Shown here: in pieces, positions 42,399 to 52,190 of the stretch
Numbering within the stretch: position 1 is the stretch's first letter
Layout of the letters: every line of letters starts with the position of its first letter
Source: UBA3102 sp964413055
GTDB taxonomy: Bacteria; Bacillota; Desulfotomaculia; Desulfotomaculales; Pelotomaculaceae
Assembly: GCA_964413055.1 (NCBI GenBank)
Contig: CAYPRB010000010.1
Span: 1-64,000 of the forward strand
Direction of reading: 5' to 3'
DNA length: 64,000 nt
Notes under the pieces: generated by a model
Told to the model about the DNA's origin: nothing
Seen by the model: the letters and a program-made list of their open reading frames with translations, nothing else
The model's database searches: none
Program-made: the position numbers and the translations under genes

Positions 42399-42439
42399 AA
42401 CCAGGTGCTTTTTTATGCTAAAAACAGGTAAACCTGGTT
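42399..42439. repeat. Inverted repeat AACCAGGT / ACCTGGTT upstream of spoIVA
   Basis: Perfect 8-nt arms at 42399-42406 and 42432-42439 with a 25-nt spacer containing a T6 run. It lies about 30-70 nt upstream of the putative sigma-E promoter. It could be an operator or a second transcript-ending hairpin; the sequence does not decide. Confidence 0.35.
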
Positions 42440-42468
42440 GATTTTATTTATAAATTTTTGTTTGCCGG

Positions 42469-42497
42469 GTAATATTCGTCCATTGGCTTCATATATA
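42469..42497 (+). promoter_or_regulatory. Putative sigma-E promoter of spoIVA
   Basis: GTAATATT (42469-42476), a 13-nt spacer and CATATATA (42490-42497) resemble sigma-E boxes. The -35-like box is identical to that upstream of spmA. spoIVA is sigma-E controlled in Bacillus. The rest of the 404-nt gap between gpsA and spoIVA holds a terminator, an inverted repeat and AT runs, but no gene. Confidence 0.5.
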
Positions 42498-42650
42498 TAT
42501 ACTGTTATTGTTTTCTACTGGAAAAAAATAGACTTCCCAGGTATTCTCATTGGTATTAAATTTTTACTTTTTGCAGGTCGGGGGAGGGATGACCATTTAA
42601 TTATATATATATATATCGGTACACTATTTTTTAACAAGGAGGGAGTGTAA

Positions 42651-44129
42651 ATGGAAAGGAATGATATATTCCGTGATATTGCGGAACGTACCGGGGGAGA
42701 TCTTTATCTCGGCGTAGTCGGCGGCGTCCGCACCGGAAAATCAACTTTTATTAAACGTATTATGGAATTAATGGTACTTCCGAATATAAAAAACGTCTAT
42801 GACCGGGAGCGGGCAAAGGATGAATTACCCCAGGGCGCTGCCGGGCGGACGGTTATGACCACGGAACCGAAGTTTGTCCCCAATGAAGCAGTAGAAGTTC
42901 AGATTACACCGGATTTAAATATTAAAATACGCCTGGTCGACTGTGTCGGTTACAAGGTGGAAGGCGCTCTTGGTTATGATGAGGAGGACGGCCCGCGGAT
43001 GGTGTCGACGCCGTGGTTTGAAGAACCGATTCCTTTTCAGGAAGCGGCTGAACTGGGAACCAGAAAAGTAATCTCCGAGCATTCTACGATGGGGTTGGTA
43101 ATAACCACCGACGGTACCATAACGGACCTTCCGAGGGAAAACTATCTGGAAGCGGAAGAGCGGGTAATTGAAGAATTAAAAGACATTGACCGTCCCTTTT
43201 TGATTATACTCAACAGTACCGAAGCTTCCGGAGAAGAAACCGTCAGGCTTGCGGCGGAATTATCCGAAAAATACAATGTGCCGGTGATTCCGCTGGATTG
43301 TGCCCAGATGACCCAGGCAGATATTTTGTATATTTTAGAAAAATTGCTCTATGAATTTCCGGTCAATGAAGTCAACATCAATTTGCCCGCCTGGGTGGAA
43401 GAACTGGATTTCAAACACTGGCTGCGTCAAAAACTGGAAGATTGTATCAGGGAAACCGTTAAAAGTATCCGTCGCTTGAGAGAGGTAAACGGAGCGGTAG
43501 AATCTCTGGCTGAATATGATTTCATAGATCAGGTCAGGCTTCATAATATGGATATGGGTACCGGTTCTGCTGCCATTAACATCACTTCCGCACCCGAACT
43601 TTTCTATCAGGTTTTAAGTGAACAGTCCGGTATCTCTATTGACGGTGAAAGAGAATTATTCAGCCTGGTTAAAGAACTCAGCATTGCCAAAAAGGAATAC
43701 GACAAGGTTTCCAGTGCCCTTTACGAGGTCAAGGAGGCTGGTTATGGCGCTGTGACCCCTACTCTTGACGAACTGATCCTGGAAGAACCGGAATTAATCA
43801 GGCAGGGTAACCGCTTCGGCGTCAAACTTAAAGCAACTGCCCCGTCGGTGCATATGATCAAGGCTGATATTACCACCGAAATCACCCCTATCATAGGCAC
43901 GGAAAAGCAATGTGAAGAACTGGTGCGATACATGTTAAATGAATTTGAAGAAAACCCGCAGAAAATCTGGCAATCGGAAATATTCGGCAAATCGGTACAT
44001 GATCTGGTACGGGAAGGCATCCAGAACAAACTCCACCGTATGCCGGAAAATGTGCAGCAAAAACTCCAACAAACCCTTCAAAGAATTGTCAACGAAGGTT
44101 CCGGGGGCTTGATTTGTATTATTATCTAA
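42651..44129 (+). CDS. spoIVA: Stage IV sporulation protein A (spore coat ATPase)
   Basis: 492 residues, the family's normal length. SpoIVA polymerises on the forespore surface using ATP and is the base layer of the coat. Motifs: MERNDIFRDIAERTGGD, Walker A GGVRTGKST (24-32), DCVGYKVEGA as the switch region, and the extreme C-terminus GGLICIII needed for membrane targeting in the family. AAGGAGGG precedes the ATG. Monocistronic, with its own putative sigma-E promoter and terminator. Confidence 0.98.
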   Translation: MERNDIFRDIAERTGGDLYLGVVGGVRTGKSTFIKRIMELMVLPNIKNVYDRERAKDELPQGAAGRTVMTTEPKFVPNEAVEVQITPDLNIKIRLVDCVGYKVEGALGYDEEDGPRMVSTPWFEEPIPFQEAAELGTRKVISEHSTMGLVITTDGTITDLPRENYLEAEERVIEELKDIDRPFLIILNSTEASGEETVRLAAELSEKYNVPVIPLDCAQMTQADILYILEKLLYEFPVNEVNINLPAWVEELDFKHWLRQKLEDCIRETVKSIRRLREVNGAVESLAEYDFIDQVRLHNMDMGTGSAAINITSAPELFYQVLSEQSGISIDGERELFSLVKELSIAKKEYDKVSSALYEVKEAGYGAVTPTLDELILEEPELIRQGNRFGVKLKATAPSVHMIKADITTEITPIIGTEKQCEELVRYMLNEFEENPQKIWQSEIFGKSVHDLVREGIQNKLHRMPENVQQKLQQTLQRIVNEGSGGLICIII

Positions 44130-44144
44130 TGTAAAAAATGTTAT

Positions 44145-44168
44145 ACCGGTCGCCCGGCCGGTTTTTGT
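44145..44168 (+). terminator. Intrinsic terminator after spoIVA
   Basis: ACCGG (44145-44149) pairs with CCGGT (44158-44162), followed by TTTTGTTTTT. Confidence 0.75.
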
Positions 44169-44326
44169 TTTTATTAGGAATTATGATATTATGAAAGCAA
44201 ATGAATAGTAAAAATAATTATTAACTTAAAACTGCGCTCATTTGTTTTGCTTGTTCTCCGGGATAATGATATAATGTCTGCCGTGGGTGGAAACATATCC
44301 ATTATTGGTGGACATGGGGAGCAGTC

Positions 44327-44779
44327 ATGGAAAATAAAGGGCGCAGATTTTTTCTTGTCCGGGAAGACCTTTTGCCGGAATCAATTGTTAAAACCATTAA
44401 GGTCAAGGAAATACTGCTAAAATATGAGGAATGCACCGTAAATAAAGCGGTGACCAAAGTTGGTTTGAGCCGCAGTGCGTTTTATAAATACAAAGACGGG
44501 GTTTTCCCTTTTCACCAATGGAATTCCAGTCGAACCGTCACTTTGGCCCTGGTACTGGAACACCGTTCGGGGATACTTTCCCATGTGCTTAACACACTTG
44601 CCGGGGTTAAGGCAAATATCTTTACCATAAACCAGAATATTCCTATTCATGGTCTGGCCGGTGTTACGATAACCTTTGAAACTAAAGATATGAAAAGTAA
44701 TATTGAAGAAACTACTGATCGACTTAAGGCGTTAGACGGTGTACGGGAGGCATATCCCGTGGGACATAATTTCAAGTAA
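44327..44779 (+). CDS. pheB: ACT-domain protein PheB
   Basis: 150 residues. An N-terminal helix-turn-helix-like part (about 20-60; VNKAVTKVGLSRSAFYKYKDGVF in two blocks) and a C-terminal ACT domain (about 70-145; LVLEHRSGILSHVLNTLA, IFTINQNIPIHGLAGVTI) match the PheB/UPF0735 family. ACT domains bind amino acids, so a regulatory role in aspartate-family or aromatic synthesis is likely. It is placed just ahead of hom-thrB-lysC, as usual in Firmicutes. Confidence 0.92.
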   Translation: MENKGRRFFLVREDLLPESIVKTIKVKEILLKYEECTVNKAVTKVGLSRSAFYKYKDGVFPFHQWNSSRTVTLALVLEHRSGILSHVLNTLAGVKANIFTINQNIPIHGLAGVTITFETKDMKSNIEETTDRLKALDGVREAYPVGHNFK

Positions 44780-44808
44780 TATAACCAGTGAAGAGGTGAC
44801 TGAAAAAA

Positions 44809-46101
44809 GTGTCTAAACAGGAAATAAGTGTCGGTATGCTGGGTATGGGTACCGTGGGCCGGGGTGTTTACCGGATATTAAAGCAAAACCAGGCGGAAAT
44901 TAAACAAAAAGTGGGTGCATCCGTTAAAATTAAAAAGATCCTGGTGCGCGATCCCAACAAGAACCGTGGAATAGAGTTGCAAGACGGTATCTTGACTACA
45001 ATTCCCGAAGAGGTTGTCGACAACCCTGAATTCGATATTATCGTGGAAGTGATGGGAGGTACCAATCGGGCCCTGGAGTATTCACTCCGGGCACTGAAAA
45101 AAGGTAAAAGCCTGGTTACCGCCAATAAGGACATGCTGGCGGAATACGGTAAGGATATTTTCGATGCTGCCGCCGCGGGAAAAGGTGACGTATTTTTTGA
45201 GGGCAGCGTAGCAGGTGGCATCCCGATCATCAAACCTTTAAAAGATTGCCTGGCAGCAAACCGGATCAGCGAGGTTATCGGTATTATAAACGGAACTACC
45301 AACTATATGCTCACCAGAATGAGCCGGGAAAAAATTGATTTTAATGATGTGTTGGCAGAAGCCAAGACACTCGGTTATGCAGAGGCCGATCCGACCTCAG
45401 ATATTGAAGGTTTCGATGCCGCCCGGAAACTCGCCATTTTAGCTTCTATTGCTTTTAACTCCAGGGTTGATTTGAATCAAGTTTATGTAGAAGGAATTAC
45501 CAGAATTGCCGCCGAAGATATCATCTATGCTTCAGAACTTAATTACGTGATTAAACTTTTAGCTATTGCCAAGGAAAGTGATGACGGGATTGAACTGCGC
45601 GTGCACCCGGCTTTACTGCCGAAAAGCCATCCTCTGGCTGCTGTGCATGATGTATTTAACGCCGTCTTTATCACCGGAGATGCGGTCGGGGAAGTAATGT
45701 TTTTTGGACGTGGGGCAGGCGAACTGCCTACCGCCAGTGCCGTAACGGCGGATGTAATGAATGCCGCCCGTAACCGCCTGAATAACATTTCAGGAACTGT
45801 AAGTTGCACCTGTTATAGTAGGAAAAAGGTAAAACCTATGGGCGAAACCAAAACCAAGTATTATATTCGCATTGATGTCGCCGACAAGCCGGGGGTGCTG
45901 GCAGGTATTGCTTCGATCTTCGGAAATAACGATGTCAGCCTTGCTTCGGTAATTCAAAAAAACACCACCGGAAAAGCGGCACAAATCGTACTGGTTACAC
46001 ATGAAGTGTTTGAAAAAAATTTACAAGACGCGTTAAAAATAATTAAGGCTCTCTCAACGGTTAATGAAATTTCCAACGTAGTCAGGGTAGAAGGAGATTA
46101 A
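44809..46101 (+). CDS. hom: Homoserine dehydrogenase with ACT domain
   Basis: 430 residues. It reduces aspartate semialdehyde to homoserine. N-terminal NAD(P) motif GMLGMGTVGRGVYRIL, then VTANKDMLAEYG, GSVAGGIPIIK, INGTTNYMLTRM and AEADPTSDIEGFDAARK. The last 75 residues (IDVADKPGVLAGIASIFG) form an ACT domain for threonine feedback. GTG start, with GAAGAGGTG upstream at a slightly long distance. Confidence 0.96.
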   Translation: MSKQEISVGMLGMGTVGRGVYRILKQNQAEIKQKVGASVKIKKILVRDPNKNRGIELQDGILTTIPEEVVDNPEFDIIVEVMGGTNRALEYSLRALKKGKSLVTANKDMLAEYGKDIFDAAAAGKGDVFFEGSVAGGIPIIKPLKDCLAANRISEVIGIINGTTNYMLTRMSREKIDFNDVLAEAKTLGYAEADPTSDIEGFDAARKLAILASIAFNSRVDLNQVYVEGITRIAAEDIIYASELNYVIKLLAIAKESDDGIELRVHPALLPKSHPLAAVHDVFNAVFITGDAVGEVMFFGRGAGELPTASAVTADVMNAARNRLNNISGTVSCTCYSRKKVKPMGETKTKYYIRIDVADKPGVLAGIASIFGNNDVSLASVIQKNTTGKAAQIVLVTHEVFEKNLQDALKIIKALSTVNEISNVVRVEGD

Positions 46102-46176
46102 AATTTTTTGGGGTATAAGGCACCATGTCTATCAAACGATTTTTTATGGTAAGTTTTCCGGAAGGGGTAATCCTGT

Positions 46177-47079
46177 ATGATCCGGGTTCAGATACCTGCT
46201 ACCTCGGCTAACCTGGGGCCTGGTTTTGATTGCCTGGGGATGGCGCTGGAACTTTATAATACTATAGAAATGATTCCCGGTTCCCGCGGATTGAGTATTG
46301 ATGTGTCGGGTGAAGGAGCTTCAGATCTTCCCAGGGATGAAAATAATTTGGTTTTTCAGGCTGCCAGCCGGGTTTTCAGACAGGCGGGTTATGCTCCAAC
46401 CGGCATAAAGCTGCGCCTTTACAACCAGATTCCGGTAGCCCGGGGGTTAGGGAGCAGTACTGCCGCAATTGTGGGGGGAGTCATTGCCGCAAACCTCCTT
46501 ACCGGAGGCGGTTATTCCATAAAAGAAATAATTTCGCTGGCCGCATCTATGGAGGGACATGCCGATAATGTAGTTCCTGCCGTTCTCGGGGGTATTGTGG
46601 TTTCGGTGCAGGCGGACGATAAGATAAATTATTTAAAAATTAAAATACCGCCAAGTTTGAGGTGCGTGGTGGCAATTCCGGATTATTGTCTTGCCACCAG
46701 GGCTTCCCGGGAAGTTCTTCCCAATCAGGTACCTTTTCAAGACGCCGTTTTTAATGTCGGACGGGTGGCGCTGTTGGTAGCGGCGCTACAGCAGGGAGAC
46801 CTTAGTTTGTTGGGGACGGCCATGGAAGACCGGCTGCACCAGGTATTTAGATCTGCTCTGATTCCCGGGCTGAAAAAGGTTTTGGCGGCTACGAAACTTG
46901 CTGGTGCGCGCGGGGTTACCTTGAGCGGGGCCGGACCGGCAATAGTTGCTTTTGCAGACTCTAATTTAGAACTGATTGCCAGGGTTATGGGTGATACATT
47001 ACGGCAAAACGGCGTAAAATCAAAAGTGTTAGTTTTAAAACCCAGTCCGGTGGGCGCCCGGGCGCTGGAAGTGAAATGA
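46177..47079 (+). CDS. thrB: Homoserine kinase
   Basis: 300 residues, GHMP kinase family. It phosphorylates homoserine towards threonine. Motifs: VQIPATSANLGPGFDCLGMAL, the ATP loop PVARGLGSSTAAIVGG (about 88-103) and LSGAGPAIVAF near the C-terminus. AAGGGG precedes the ATG. thrC is not in the window. Confidence 0.96.
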   Translation: MIRVQIPATSANLGPGFDCLGMALELYNTIEMIPGSRGLSIDVSGEGASDLPRDENNLVFQAASRVFRQAGYAPTGIKLRLYNQIPVARGLGSSTAAIVGGVIAANLLTGGGYSIKEIISLAASMEGHADNVVPAVLGGIVVSVQADDKINYLKIKIPPSLRCVVAIPDYCLATRASREVLPNQVPFQDAVFNVGRVALLVAALQQGDLSLLGTAMEDRLHQVFRSALIPGLKKVLAATKLAGARGVTLSGAGPAIVAFADSNLELIARVMGDTLRQNGVKSKVLVLKPSPVGARALEVK

Positions 47080-47135
47080 TTAATCAAACCAAACCAGGAA
47101 CCAGACAATCACAGTTAAGGAAGGACGACCTATAA

Positions 47136-48344
47136 ATGCTGATAGTCCAAAAATACGGTGGAAGTTCTGTTGCCGATGCCGGCCGCATACGCAGGGTCGC
47201 CCGGCGCATAGCAGATGTCCGTGTCGAAGGCCATCAGGTAGTGGTGGTGGTTTCGGCTATGGGTGACAGTACCGATAATTTGATGCAATTGGTTAAAGAA
47301 ATTACTCCCAACCCTCCGGACAGGGAGTTGGATGTGGTTTTGTCCACCGGGGAACAGGTTTCCATAGCACTTTTGGCTATGGCCGTCAATGATTTGGGAG
47401 TACCGGCAATATCTTTGACCGGTTTCCAGGTGGGCATATTTACCGATAATGTGCATACCAAGGCAAGTATTTTGGAGGTTGCAACTAAACGTCTACGGGA
47501 TGAACTAAAAAGGGGCAGTGTGGTGGTAGTAGCCGGTTTTCAGGGCATAGACCGTGTAAATGATATTACCACGCTGGGGCGGGGCGGTTCCGATACAACC
47601 GCGGTAGCAATTGCAGCAGCGTTAGAAGCCGATGTGTGTGAAATATATACCGATGTGGACGGGATTTATACCACCGACCCGCGTATGGTACCGGAAGCCT
47701 GTAAATTAAACCGGGTTTCCTATTGTGAAATGCTGGAACTGGCAAACCTGGGAGCAGTGGTGCTGCATCCACGTTCCGTGGAACTGGCTATGCATTACGG
47801 CATACCGCTGCACGTACGTTCCAGTTTTAATAAACATACCGGGACCTTGGTAAAGGAGGAGGAAGATATGGAAAAAGCGCTTGTGGTTACCGGAGTGGCG
47901 TACGACCTGGATGTTGCCAAAATCGGGCTGTATAACGTTTACGACAAACCAGGGATTGCATACAAACTGTTCCGGAACCTGGCGGATGAGAATATAAACG
48001 TGGATATGATCGTTCAGGGCGCCATGTACGATGGACGCAACGATATTTCATTTACCTGCACGCAGGGAGATTTGCATAAAGCGTTGGAAGTGGTAGATGA
48101 ACTTACTGATGACCTGGGTGCCGACGGAGTAACCAGCGATGACAGCGTGGCAAAAGTATCCATTGTCGGTGCCGGTATGATTAGTAACCCCGGAGTGGCG
48201 GCCCTTATGTTCGAGGCATTATCAAATGAAGGAATAAATATTGAGATGATCAGTACCTCCGAAATTAAAATCTCCTGTATCATCAAAGCGGACCAGGTAA
48301 CCAGGGCGGTCCGTACACTACACAAACAATTCAATCTCGAATAA
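47136..48344 (+). CDS. lysC: Aspartate kinase with two ACT domains
   Basis: 402 residues. It phosphorylates aspartate at the entry to lysine, threonine and methionine synthesis. N-terminal KYGGSSVADAGRI, STGEQVSIALLA, GRGGSDTTAVAIAAAL and DVDGIYTTDPRMV mark the kinase domain (1-245); two ACT domains follow (about 258-330 and 343-402; INVDMIVQG, INIEMISTSEIKISCII). Feedback inhibition by lysine and/or threonine is expected. Confidence 0.97.
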   Translation: MLIVQKYGGSSVADAGRIRRVARRIADVRVEGHQVVVVVSAMGDSTDNLMQLVKEITPNPPDRELDVVLSTGEQVSIALLAMAVNDLGVPAISLTGFQVGIFTDNVHTKASILEVATKRLRDELKRGSVVVVAGFQGIDRVNDITTLGRGGSDTTAVAIAAALEADVCEIYTDVDGIYTTDPRMVPEACKLNRVSYCEMLELANLGAVVLHPRSVELAMHYGIPLHVRSSFNKHTGTLVKEEEDMEKALVVTGVAYDLDVAKIGLYNVYDKPGIAYKLFRNLADENINVDMIVQGAMYDGRNDISFTCTQGDLHKALEVVDELTDDLGADGVTSDDSVAKVSIVGAGMISNPGVAALMFEALSNEGINIEMISTSEIKISCIIKADQVTRAVRTLHKQFNLE

Positions 48345-48359
48345 TCCGTAAACCTAAAC

Positions 48360-48387
48360 GTGCCGGCAGTCTTTTGACCGCCGGCAC
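48360..48387. terminator. Strong hairpin between convergent lysC and apgM
   Basis: GTGCCGGC (48360-48367) pairs perfectly with GCCGGCAC (48380-48387), with an inner GTC/GAC extension. The flanks are A/T-rich but lack a clean U-tract on either strand, so it may act as a bidirectional end or a protective hairpin. Confidence 0.5.
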
Positions 48388-48418
48388 AAAAAGTTTTGTT
48401 CCAAATATTTTAAGCGTT

Positions 48419-49624
48419 CTAACCGCGAATAAAATAATCTATCAGCTCGTGTCCAACCGGAAAGAACAGGCCGCTTTTCTCCGCAGCTTCTTCATGGTAG
48501 GTAGTTATTTTATTTTTACGTGGTTGTCCTTTGGCATAAACAGCAAAAGGTACGGGAGCAGTAGTATGGGTCATAATACTTAACGGGGTGGGATGATCCG
48601 GCAGGAGCAATATTTTGTAGTCGGTAAATTGTTCGAGACCTTTCAAAAGCATACCGAGCATTTCATCAACCATCTCAATAGCTTTCAGTTTAGTTTCGAG
48701 TTCACCCCTATGGCCGGCCGCATCCGGTGCTTCTACATGAAGGTAAACAAAATCCCGGCCTTTTTTTAATTCGTCCAAACAGGCTTCCACCTTGCCCTTG
48801 AAATTAGTTTTTACCGTTCCGGTGACGCCTTCCACTGTGGCTACTTCCAGGTCGGCACAAATACCGATGCCTTTAATCAGGTCCACTGCTGATATCACAG
48901 AACCTTCAAGGCCGAACTTATCGTGAAACTTTTTCACCGCGGGCTTTTTTCCCTGCCCCCAGAACCAAACCGAATTACCCGGCCTGAGGCCCGCAGCCAA
49001 TCTTTTCCGGTTGACCTGATGGCCGGACAATATTTCATTACTTTTTTTCATAAAACCCAGCAGGGTTTCACTTCCCTCGCCCTGCGGCAAATATGGGCCG
49101 ATTACTTTTCCGGAAATATCATGCGGCGGCGTAAGTTTTACTCCGGTGGGGCCGTTTTCCCACACCAGCAGGTGCCTGAAGCCGAAACCGGCGTGGAAGT
49201 GCAGGTCTGAACTCCCCAGACGGGTGTTTACGTCACGGATTAAGGCACCGGATTCCTTGGAAGTAATTTCATCGGAACTATAATCGACCATGGTTTTTTC
49301 CTCGTAGCCACCTTCTTCGGAAAGGGTGACCAGATTACAGCGGAACGCCACATCTTCCGGTCCGAGGTCGATGCCCATACTGGCCGCTTCCAAAGGCGAA
49401 CGTCCGGTATAGTATTTACGCGGGTCATAGCCCATTATAGATAAGTTGGCGACATCGCTGCCGGGAGGAAATCCGTCCGGTACAGTTTTAACCATGCCGA
49501 TTTCGCCGTTGGCGGCAAGGAAATCCATATGCGGAATACAGGCATAACCAAGCGGTGTTTTCCCGTTAAGTTCCGGTATGTTAAAATCAGCCATGCCGTC
49601 TCCGATAAAAATGATATGTTTCAT
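48419..49624 (-). CDS. apgM: Cofactor-independent phosphoglycerate mutase, archaeal-type
   Basis: 401 residues. It interconverts 3- and 2-phosphoglycerate using two metal ions (alkaline phosphatase fold). Motifs: IIFIGDGMADF at the N-terminus, DVANLSIMGYDP with the nucleophilic Ser, HVEAPDAAGHRGE and LLPDHPTP with metal-binding Asp and His. ATG at 49624 (GGGGG upstream) gives the conserved N-terminus; the longer upstream frame is not needed. It stands alone on the minus strand. Confidence 0.93.
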   Translation of the reverse strand: MKHIIFIGDGMADFNIPELNGKTPLGYACIPHMDFLAANGEIGMVKTVPDGFPPGSDVANLSIMGYDPRKYYTGRSPLEAASMGIDLGPEDVAFRCNLVTLSEEGGYEEKTMVDYSSDEITSKESGALIRDVNTRLGSSDLHFHAGFGFRHLLVWENGPTGVKLTPPHDISGKVIGPYLPQGEGSETLLGFMKKSNEILSGHQVNRKRLAAGLRPGNSVWFWGQGKKPAVKKFHDKFGLEGSVISAVDLIKGIGICADLEVATVEGVTGTVKTNFKGKVEACLDELKKGRDFVYLHVEAPDAAGHRGELETKLKAIEMVDEMLGMLLKGLEQFTDYKILLLPDHPTPLSIMTHTTAPVPFAVYAKGQPRKNKITTYHEEAAEKSGLFFPVGHELIDYFIRG

Positions 49625-49844
49625 GCAGTAATATGCCCCCAATTTAAAATATTTTTTTGATCTATTTCTCTTGCTGTAACAGTAATCCTTCATTTGCCGG
49701 TAAAAACTAATTTTAATTTTATTTTTTTGGCAAATCATGCGAACCGGACGGTATCTTTTTCCGTCTAAAATTATATATAACATATAACATATAACATTAC
49801 ATTTTCCGTGCTGCCCAGTCTATATTTTAAAAGGGGGAGTGGTG

Positions 49845-52154
49845 ATGAAATTGAGGTGGGATGTGCAAAAGTATGTTTTAATCGGTACTGTTTTTGTTTT
49901 TACCACATTTTTATTTCTGCCGGGGTTGTGCCGGGCGGAAAATGTGGCCGCCAATTCGCAAAATAATTCAAGCCAAGGTGAGGAAACACTTGTTGTCGAC
50001 AAAGAAGCACCACAGGAAACCAGTATCAGTCTGGAGCAAGCCATACATATAGCTAAAGAAGCGTTTCCCGTACCTGAAAGTATGGATAATTTTACCACAG
50101 AGTTTAGTCAGACGGATGGAAAAGCTTTTTGGGAACTGCGCTGGTCCAGTACCGGCACATTGGGCGGCAATATGGATGTGCGGGTAAATGCTGGAACCGG
50201 CGATATCTGGAGCATGTACCGGTGGACGCCGAATCTGCCCGGGCAGGAGCACCGAAGCTTGCCCCATTATCAAAGGGAACAGCTTGAAAAAAATGCCGCG
50301 GCCCTGGCCAAAAAACTGCAGCCGGAACGTTTTAAAAACACCAGGCTGCAGCAGGAACGGGATGATGGCTACGTGATTCCTTTACTTCAGCAGCAGGGCC
50401 GGGTGGAGTACCGTTACAATTATGCCCGTATTATTAACGGCATAACTTATCCGGAAAACGGTATATGGGTTTCGATCGACGGAAATACCGGAGAGGTGAC
50501 TAATTTCAGTGTAACTTGGGAAGACAGCGAAGATTTTCCACCGGCGGCGGGGCACATAACCCTGGCCCAGGCGGAACAAGTGTTTCGCAATCAATCATGT
50601 CCCGAACTGCAGTACTTCCGGCCTCCCATTCAAGGTGGCAAGGAAGTACCTTTAAAATTGGTTTACCGTTTGCCCGGTCCCGAGGACCAGGTGCTTATCG
50701 ATGCCCTGACCGGTGAATTGTTGAATCAGGAGGTTTTCCACAAATTTTATTCGGCCAAGGGCGGGGGAGATGCGCAAGCGGCGGATTTAAGAGGAGCCGA
50801 AGAGATTAAACTTACCCCGGTGGAAGAAGTGGCCGTCGAAGAAGCCAGGCACCTGCTTGCAAAGAATAAGGCGCTGGAAAAAGCAAAGTCTTATGTCACC
50901 GTTCCCGCGGATTACGAACTGACAAGCAGCAGGCTGGAACAGGATTATATGTTTAAGGAGCAAAAAATCTGGCGTTTTAACTGGGAAAACGATACCGGGA
51001 ACTACCGGCAATGGATGAGTGTAGCGGTGGACGCATCCACCGGAGAACTGGTTTATTTTAATATTGATGAAGCAAGAAGGTATCCTCATGACAACCCGCC
51101 GGAAGTTAACTTCAGTGAAGAAGCCGCCCGTGAAATTGCGGAAAAATATATTAATGTCCACCAGCCGGAAAAATGGCGGCAGTTGGAATTTGAAAGTGCC
51201 CGGCCGGATTACTGGCCTGAAACAGGTGCGGAAGAGCAGCCCCGGCCTCGTTCTTACAGTTTTAACTGGGTCAGAAAGGCCCAGGAAGTAAAATTTCCCG
51301 GTAACGGTTTTTACGTGCAGGTGGACAGCAATACGGGTGAAGTTACCGGGTACCGTATGAACTGGTGGGACGTGGAATTTCCCGACCCGCGGGAAATTAT
51401 CAGTGATAAAAGTGCTGCCGATATATTCTTACAGGAGGCTCCTTTAGAGCTGGCTTACCTGAAGTTATGGTTCGCTGAACCGCTGGTTTCATCGGGTGAC
51501 CGGCCAATTGACGAAGTAAAACTTGTCTATCACATGTCCGATAAATATTTTACCCTGCTGGACGCGCGTAATGGAGAAACCCTTGACGCCGGCGGGAATC
51601 CGGTATCAGACAAATCCGATAAAAATAAATTTACCGATTTAAAAGACCATCCGGTTAAAGAGACGGTGGAAATTCTGGCCCGTTCCGGTATAATCAAAGG
51701 AGAAAACGGGAAGTTTCTGCCCGGCAACGCCGTTACCCAGGCGGAATTAATTGCGATGCTGGTCAGAAGCACCGGGCAACAAATCGCAAGCAGAACCGGC
51801 ACGGCAGACAGGGATGAAAAAGAGCCCTGGTACCGTCCTTATTATGACGTTGCGGCACGGACCGGAATTATTCAGGCAGGAGAGAACCCCGCCCCTGACC
51901 GGCCGGTTGACCGGGAAACCCTGGCGCGTCTGACGGTCAATACCCTGGGGTTAAATCACGTGGCACAGTTAAGCGATATTTACGCGCTCAATTTTCAGGA
52001 TGCCGGCCAAATTACCGGCTCCCTAAGAGGGCATGTCGCCCTGTCCGTAGGCCTGGGACTGATAGAAACGACCGGGGAAATGTTCCAACCGGGAGCAGTG
52101 GTAACCAGGGCTGAAGCCGCGACGACAATTTTAAAGGCTTTAAGCAGGCGATAA
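49845..52154 (+). CDS. Secreted YcdB/YcdC-repeat protein with SLH domains
   Basis: 769 residues. A signal peptide (about 1-30) is followed by four PepSY-like YcdB repeats, each ending in a strand pair such as VRVNAGTGDIWSMYRW, VSIDGNTGEVTNFSVTW, VAVDASTGELVYFNI or VQVDSNTGEVTGYRMNW. Three SLH motifs occupy about 585-769 (GIIKGENGKFLPG, YYDVAARTGIIQ, VALSVGLGLIETTG). YcdB-type proteins are thought to act on or around peptidases at the cell envelope. ATG at 49845 follows GGGGGAG. A truncated paralogue follows. Confidence 0.85.
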   Translation: MKLRWDVQKYVLIGTVFVFTTFLFLPGLCRAENVAANSQNNSSQGEETLVVDKEAPQETSISLEQAIHIAKEAFPVPESMDNFTTEFSQTDGKAFWELRWSSTGTLGGNMDVRVNAGTGDIWSMYRWTPNLPGQEHRSLPHYQREQLEKNAAALAKKLQPERFKNTRLQQERDDGYVIPLLQQQGRVEYRYNYARIINGITYPENGIWVSIDGNTGEVTNFSVTWEDSEDFPPAAGHITLAQAEQVFRNQSCPELQYFRPPIQGGKEVPLKLVYRLPGPEDQVLIDALTGELLNQEVFHKFYSAKGGGDAQAADLRGAEEIKLTPVEEVAVEEARHLLAKNKALEKAKSYVTVPADYELTSSRLEQDYMFKEQKIWRFNWENDTGNYRQWMSVAVDASTGELVYFNIDEARRYPHDNPPEVNFSEEAAREIAEKYINVHQPEKWRQLEFESARPDYWPETGAEEQPRPRSYSFNWVRKAQEVKFPGNGFYVQVDSNTGEVTGYRMNWWDVEFPDPREIISDKSAADIFLQEAPLELAYLKLWFAEPLVSSGDRPIDEVKLVYHMSDKYFTLLDARNGETLDAGGNPVSDKSDKNKFTDLKDHPVKETVEILARSGIIKGENGKFLPGNAVTQAELIAMLVRSTGQQIASRTGTADRDEKEPWYRPYYDVAARTGIIQAGENPAPDRPVDRETLARLTVNTLGLNHVAQLSDIYALNFQDAGQITGSLRGHVALSVGLGLIETTGEMFQPGAVVTRAEAATTILKALSRR

Positions 52155-52190
52155 TAAACAATACTTTAGAAGGGGGTACATACCAATTAG

